A stretch of DNA of 64,000 nucleotides, taken from assembly GCA_964486935.1 (NCBI GenBank), contig CAZAPG010000018.1, positions 1-64,000 of the forward strand, read 5' to 3'. This document shows positions 60,729 through 64,000 of the stretch, piece by piece. Source of the stretch: CAZAPG01 sp964486935. Its GTDB lineage: Bacteria; Chloroflexota; Anaerolineae; 4572-78; J111. The stretch's first letter is position 1; the number at the start of each line of letters is the position of its first letter. Below the pieces are notes generated by a model, which saw nothing but the letters and a program-made list of their open reading frames with translations, was not told the origin of the DNA and searched no databases. A program made the position numbers and the translations under genes.

Positions 60729-61790
60729 TTAGCCGTAGCTGGCCTGAACCTGCGCCTGAATTTCCCGTTGGGCAATGGGGGCCGGAGAGGAGAAGGATTT
60801 ACCCAGCCTGATGGCTTCTCTAATCATTTGGTTGGCATATCCCCACTCGTTATCGTACCAGCTCATAATTTTGACCATGTCACCATCGACCACCTGGGTC
60901 ATACTCAGGTCTACAATCGAAGCGCGGGGGTCTTTGATAATATCGGCTGAAACAAGCGGGTCGTCCGACGCGCCCAAAATGCCTTGATATTTTCGGCTGG
61001 ATGCTTCTTCTTTGAAGATGTTGTTGACCTCCGCCGTCGAGGTGTCGCGCCGGGTCAGCACAGTGATATCGGCCATCGAGCCAACCGGCACCGGAGCGCG
61101 AACTGCTGCGCCGTCAAACAGCCCCTTAAAGTGATTGAGAACCCTGGTGGTGGCAAGCGCGGCTCCGGTTGAAGTAGGTACCAGATTGGCCGCTGCCGCC
61201 CGCCCGCGCCGAAATTTGCTGCCGGGCGAGTCGACAAGAGCTTGCGAGGCGGTATAGGCGTGGATGGTGGTCATCAGCGCCTTTTTTACCCCAATGCGGC
61301 GGTCCAGCACCTCCATCACCGGGGTAATGCAATTAGTGGTGCAACTTGCACAAGAGATAATTTGGTGCAGTTCGTCTTTGGGGCTGTTTACGCCGTGAAC
61401 CACGGTGGGCACATCCGCGCTTTTGGTAGGAGCCGATAAAATGGCTCGTTTGGCTCCGGCTTGCAGGTGTTTTTGGGCGTCCTCTTTTTTGGTAAAAAGG
61501 CCGGTACATTCAAGCACGGTATCAATGGCCAGGTCAGACCAGGGCAGGCGGGCCGGCTCTTTGATGTTAAAAACCGGATAGGCGCTGCCATTTACTATCA
61601 AGGCGTCATCCCGGTGAGACACCTCCTTTTCGTAGCGGCCATAGACGGTATCGTACTTTAGCAGGTAGGCCAGGTTGTCGGTTGAAACCAAATCGTTGAT
61701 GGCTACCAGCTCCAACTCCGGCGTGTCAAGAATAATTTTAAACGCGGCCCGGCCAATTCGGCCCAACCCATTAATTGCTACTTTAATCAC
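60729..61790 (-). CDS. gap: Glyceraldehyde-3-phosphate dehydrogenase, type I
   Basis: 353 residues, slightly longer than usual (330-340). NAD-binding start KVAINGLGRIGRAAFKI; the active site SCASCTTNC (about 152-160) with the catalytic Cys; the helix VDSPGSKFRRGRAAAANLVPTSTGAA; and the C-terminal MSWYDNEWGYANQMI. It converts glyceraldehyde-3-phosphate, phosphate and NAD(P) to 1,3-bisphosphoglycerate in glycolysis or the reverse. The gene follows the internally duplicated stress-type gene by 7 bp, an unusual neighbour. Confidence 0.96.
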   Translation of the reverse strand: MIKVAINGLGRIGRAAFKIILDTPELELVAINDLVSTDNLAYLLKYDTVYGRYEKEVSHRDDALIVNGSAYPVFNIKEPARLPWSDLAIDTVLECTGLFTKKEDAQKHLQAGAKRAILSAPTKSADVPTVVHGVNSPKDELHQIISCASCTTNCITPVMEVLDRRIGVKKALMTTIHAYTASQALVDSPGSKFRRGRAAAANLVPTSTGAALATTRVLNHFKGLFDGAAVRAPVPVGSMADITVLTRRDTSTAEVNNIFKEEASSRKYQGILGASDDPLVSADIIKDPRASIVDLSMTQVVDGDMVKIMSWYDNEWGYANQMIREAIRLGKSFSSPAPIAQREIQAQVQASYG

Positions 61791-61797
61791 GGTGAAT

Positions 61798-62352
61798 TTA
61801 CTCCTTTTGGGCTAATCTTCTTTGGCGGGTTTTTTGCCAGGCAAAGCAAACTGCATCTTTAAAGGACTCCCACGGCCCGGCAAAACTCTGGCTGTTCCAG
61901 TAGCGGCGGGCCTGTGGTTCAATATCGGCCCATAGTTTGTGCCTCAATCGTCCATCGACTGCTAAATCGTAGCCGTAGTGATAGGCCGGGGTAAACTGGT
62001 CGTAGTTGTAGTTGCTGCCGGCGTAATTTTGGCGGTAATGTTGGCGGAACATAGCCTCGTAACTGTTGTCGGGGGCGGCCAAAACATCCTCAGGGGCAAA
62101 CTGGGCCTTTACCCTGGCCCAAGACTGCCGCACAATTTCGCTAAATTCACGCCAGGGCCGGTGGTGTTTTTCTTCCCACAATCGCCGGGCTGTGGGTTCA
62201 ATTTCGGTCCAGCTTTTGCCTTGCAGCTCTTCACGCCCGGCCAGCGAGTCGCCCAGGCGCATTGCCGGGGTAAAGTGGATGTAACTATCGTTTTTTATGG
62301 CCGGATTGGTTTTATCCGGCCTGGCTTTTTCCCGATAAATATCTTTTATCAT
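61798..62352 (-). CDS. Hypothetical protein with two tandem repeats
   Basis: 184 residues. Two copies of one 60-residue unit: Y.HFTPAMRLGDSLAG...W.EIEPTARRLWEE...PWREFSEIVRQSWARV (about 25-85) and YDQFTPAYHYGYDLAV...WADIEPQARRYWNS...PWESFKDAVCFAWQKT (about 115-178). The pattern (F.PAY..G..L, W..IE..AR..W, PW..F...V...W) recurs in hypothetical proteins of Chloroflexota and Deinococcus as far as I recall. No signal peptide. It lies between a stress gene (21 bp) and gap (7 bp) and so probably belongs to the same transcript. Confidence 0.75.
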   Translation of the reverse strand: MIKDIYREKARPDKTNPAIKNDSYIHFTPAMRLGDSLAGREELQGKSWTEIEPTARRLWEEKHHRPWREFSEIVRQSWARVKAQFAPEDVLAAPDNSYEAMFRQHYRQNYAGSNYNYDQFTPAYHYGYDLAVDGRLRHKLWADIEPQARRYWNSQSFAGPWESFKDAVCFAWQKTRQRRLAQKE

Positions 62353-62373
62353 TATCTATCCTCTCAAACGTGG

Positions 62374-62673
62374 TTAGGCCGTTAACTGGTGTAACTTGTC
62401 TTTGGCTCGCTTAAAGCTTTGCTGCAAGGCGTCTACCGCCTCATCGAGGCCGGCTTTCAACTCTCGCCAGCTTTCACCGCCGGCTTTGTTTAGCTGTTGC
62501 AGCTTTTGTTCAACATTTTTTCGTTTGGTAGCCAGGTCTTCAATCTGGCGGTTGTATTCTATTTTTGCGTCGGCTTTGGCTTCGTCGGCCTGGGCCTTTA
62601 ATTTGGCAAGTTCGGCTTGCCATTGCTTTAACTGGGCGTTGATTTTTTCTTGATAGGCTTCTTTGTTTGTCAT
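62374..62673 (-). CDS. sll1863-family stress response protein, paralogue
   Basis: 99 residues from MTNKEAYQEKINAQLKQ (AGGAGGTT before the ATG); the frame upstream is rejected. Lys/Gln/Glu/Ala-rich helices (WQAELAKLKAQADEAKADAKIEYN) form a long coiled coil; the tail GGESWRELKAGLDEAVDALQQSFKRAKDKL resembles the tail of the paralogue at 58780. It is the first gene of the stress-gap transcript. The 244-bp upstream gap holds the second terminator of the family. Confidence 0.78.
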   Translation of the reverse strand: MTNKEAYQEKINAQLKQWQAELAKLKAQADEAKADAKIEYNRQIEDLATKRKNVEQKLQQLNKAGGESWRELKAGLDEAVDALQQSFKRAKDKLHQLTA

Positions 62674-62762
62674 GATAACCTCCTGTTGATATATTTTTGT
62701 GTGTAGTTTTAGGATACTATCGATCCGAATATGGCGGTAGACCGGTCTGAGTGATTTCGCAT

Positions 62763-62790
62763 ATAAAAGAGAGCTATCTTTTGATAACTC
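62763..62790 (-). terminator. Terminator, family member 2
   Basis: On the minus strand GAGTTATC-AAAA-GATAGCTC (one G-U pair) is followed by TCTTTTAT. It is 128 bp behind the PRC-barrel gene, with CGCCCAATTGGAT midway between. Confidence 0.75.
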
Positions 62791-62917
62791 CGTTGACAAA
62801 AACAGAAACTTGAGCCTACCCACGTGGGCGGGTTGCGCCGGTTAATCATTATCCAATTGGGCGACCGACCTGTACTCAGTTTTAACGTTGTTGCCAAATA
62901 GCAATTTGCTGAAGTCT

Positions 62918-63679
62918 TTAATCCCAATAGTGAGGCCGGCCATAAAAATCATAAAGCCGAACCTCATAGTTGCGGTTAATGGGGGCAGACGGGTCGAATT
63001 TGGGGCTGCGTTTGATATTTTCTTTGGACATATTGACCTGCACTTTTTTATCATTCCAACGCACTTTTTCAATCCAGTTGGGGGCAACCAGTACCTGGCG
63101 GCCCGGCAGCCAGTTGCGGGTGTCGATGACCAGATAGCGGATAATCCAGCTTGTGTCATTTACCACAAAATCTTCCACGTGACCGATTTCGCCATCGGTG
63201 GCCTGAATATGATAGCCGCTCACCTCATCGGTGCTGCGCAGGCTTGAGGCATAAGGCTGCTGGTCAACTGTGGTCAACTCTTGTTCAAGACTGGCGGGCA
63301 TCGACGTTTGGCTTCTGGTGGTGTGCAGATATCCCGGAGTCGCCAACCCGCGCGGTGTCCAGTAAGTTGGCCAATCATAGTATGTGTGCAGTTCCGCTTC
63401 TTGCTGGCGCGAAACAGGTTTTTGGGTGTCGATACGGGGGCTGTTTTTCACCTGCTCTTTGGTCAGCACTACATGGAACGTTTTGGTTTTCCAGTTCGGA
63501 TTGCCCAGCGCCGACGGGGATATCAGCACTTTGCGGCTGGAGAGCCAGTTACCCGTATCAACCACCATGTAGCGAATAGTCCAGTTATCATCATCAAATA
63601 AAAACTCTTCAACGTATCCTATCTCTCCGTCGGTGGCTTCAACCACATACCCACCGAGTGAGTTTACACTTCGTAACAT
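62918..63679 (-). CDS. Protein with two PRC-barrel domains
   Basis: 253 residues. Two PRC-barrel domains: SLGGYVVEATDGEIGYVEEFLFDDDNWTIRYMVVDTG (about 6-80) and EVSGYHIQATDGEIGHVEDFVVNDTSWIIRYLVIDTR (about 145-215), joined by a helical linker. Such domains adjust photosynthetic centres or ribosome maturation; stand-alone copies are often stress-associated and membrane- or surface-linked. The two copies are closely alike, so an internal duplication is likely. AAGGAG lies before the ATG. It stands between two members of the terminator family. Confidence 0.88.
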   Translation of the reverse strand: MLRSVNSLGGYVVEATDGEIGYVEEFLFDDDNWTIRYMVVDTGNWLSSRKVLISPSALGNPNWKTKTFHVVLTKEQVKNSPRIDTQKPVSRQQEAELHTYYDWPTYWTPRGLATPGYLHTTRSQTSMPASLEQELTTVDQQPYASSLRSTDEVSGYHIQATDGEIGHVEDFVVNDTSWIIRYLVIDTRNWLPGRQVLVAPNWIEKVRWNDKKVQVNMSKENIKRSPKFDPSAPINRNYEVRLYDFYGRPHYWD

Positions 63680-63763
63680 TGGTTTCTCCTTGGTAAGCTT
63701 GCCTGTAATCAGTGTAGGTTTTTGGGCAGCGTTTGCCTACGCTCAAATAGGCGGTTTAAAGGC

Positions 63764-63790
63764 AAAAAAAGAGCTATCTTTTGATAGCTC
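63764..63790 (-). terminator. Terminator, family member 3
   Basis: On the minus strand GAGCTATC-AAAA-GATAGCTC is followed by TTTTTTT. It lies 45 bp behind the flavoprotein stop, after a perfect 14-bp palindrome CGCCCAATTGGGCG (63817-63830). Confidence 0.88.
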
Positions 63791-63834
63791 TTGTGGGGGT
63801 GTCTGTTTGGCGGTATCGCCCAATTGGGCGAGGG

Positions 63835-64000
63835 TTAGCTGGCCGGGATGCGGTTAATCAAATCTTGTGCTTTGAAGGGAGTGGTTGCGGTAATTAACTC
63901 GCGGGCGGCATCAAGTTGCCCCCATACATTCCATAAAATCACGCCTCTGACCAGGCCCTCCTTCAGGTAATAAATGACGCCCTTTTTGAAGGGTTCTTGC
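63835..64000 (-). CDS. NAD(P)/FAD-dependent oxidoreductase, C-terminus only
   Basis: The window's right edge cuts the gene. The visible 54 residues are PFKKGVIYYLKEGLVRGVILW, then NVWGQLDAARELI, then TTPFKAQDLINRIPAS. This matches the C-terminal domain of ferredoxin reductase- or AIF-like flavoproteins (YYLRDGRVRGVLLWNVWDQVDAARALI pattern), which move electrons from NAD(P)H to ferredoxin-type partners. Identification is limited by the short segment. It is upstream of, and separated by a terminator from, the PRC-barrel gene. Confidence 0.7.
   Translation of the reverse strand, partial: QEPFKKGVIYYLKEGLVRGVILWNVWGQLDAARELITATTPFKAQDLINRIPAS

Noticed and set aside
1..64000. tRNA, rRNA, transposase, integrase or phage structural genes
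   Set aside because: None was recognised by reading gaps and translated frames on both strands; short degenerate RNA genes could be missed without a covariance search.

Overview
The window looks like chromosomal DNA from a member of the Chloroflexota, probably Anaerolineae-like. This is an inference from several traits: lipoproteins with Pro/Thr/Glu-rich linkers, very large kinase-STAND-WD40 proteins, an ATP-type PEP carboxykinase, a free-standing acyl-CoA carboxylase operon, DUF99 and 'quinate 5-dehydrogenase'-like proteins, and stress genes of the sll1863 and PRC-barrel types. No rRNA, tRNA, CRISPR array or transposase gene was seen. Coding density is high and most genes left of 33 kb are on the minus strand.

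Layout. 1-3.3 kb: a NitT/TauT-type ABC importer operon (permease, ATPase, permease, start of a binding lipoprotein). 3.5-6.4 kb: pckA, then DUF99 and DUF2237 genes. 6.4-22.3 kb: an accessory block with a putative nuclease plus OLD/RecF-like ATPase pair, an HTH-ATPase plus membrane-ATPase pair, and two tandem giant paralogues (HTH, Ser/Thr kinase, STAND NTPase, one transmembrane helix, 14 WD40 repeats). The block abuts a truncated mscS-type gene. 22.8-30.4 kb: minus-strand housekeeping and unknown genes (MBL hydrolase, broken DUF6714-like gene, pRiA4b ORF-3-like protein, quinate dehydrogenase-like protein, HAD phosphatase, LysM-M23 peptidase, two conserved unknowns). 30.8-39.3 kb: DUF302, two CPBP proteases, ABC exporter, site-2 protease, MazG, lipoprotein. 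39.4-43.9 kb: ABM and DUF4188 genes divergent from a giant SARP-STAND regulator. 44.1-51 kb: S1-domain protein, CYTH and HTH-CHAD genes, and the three-gene biotin-dependent carboxylase operon. 51.2-57.9 kb: GAF histidine kinase, O-antigen ligase-like protein, exported Pcm, membrane spermidine-synthase-like protein. 58-64 kb: a stress/NAD cassette (glycine-zipper protein, two sll1863-family proteins, pncB, gap, an internally duplicated protein, PRC-barrel protein, end of a flavoprotein reductase), punctuated by three near-identical terminators.

The most unusual region is the STAND block. Its two giant paralogues carry different palindromic mini-elements inserted in frame at the same loop, one carries a third hairpin repeat in its kinase domain, and a relic of a third paralogue's 3' end lies just behind the second gene. 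This suggests a recombining conflict or signalling locus. A second unexplained signal is a 15-bp palindrome (GTGRCAAAYGTCRCC-like) found upstream of pckA, of a CPBP protease gene and of the carboxylase operon, in tandem at 22-23 bp spacing at the first two.
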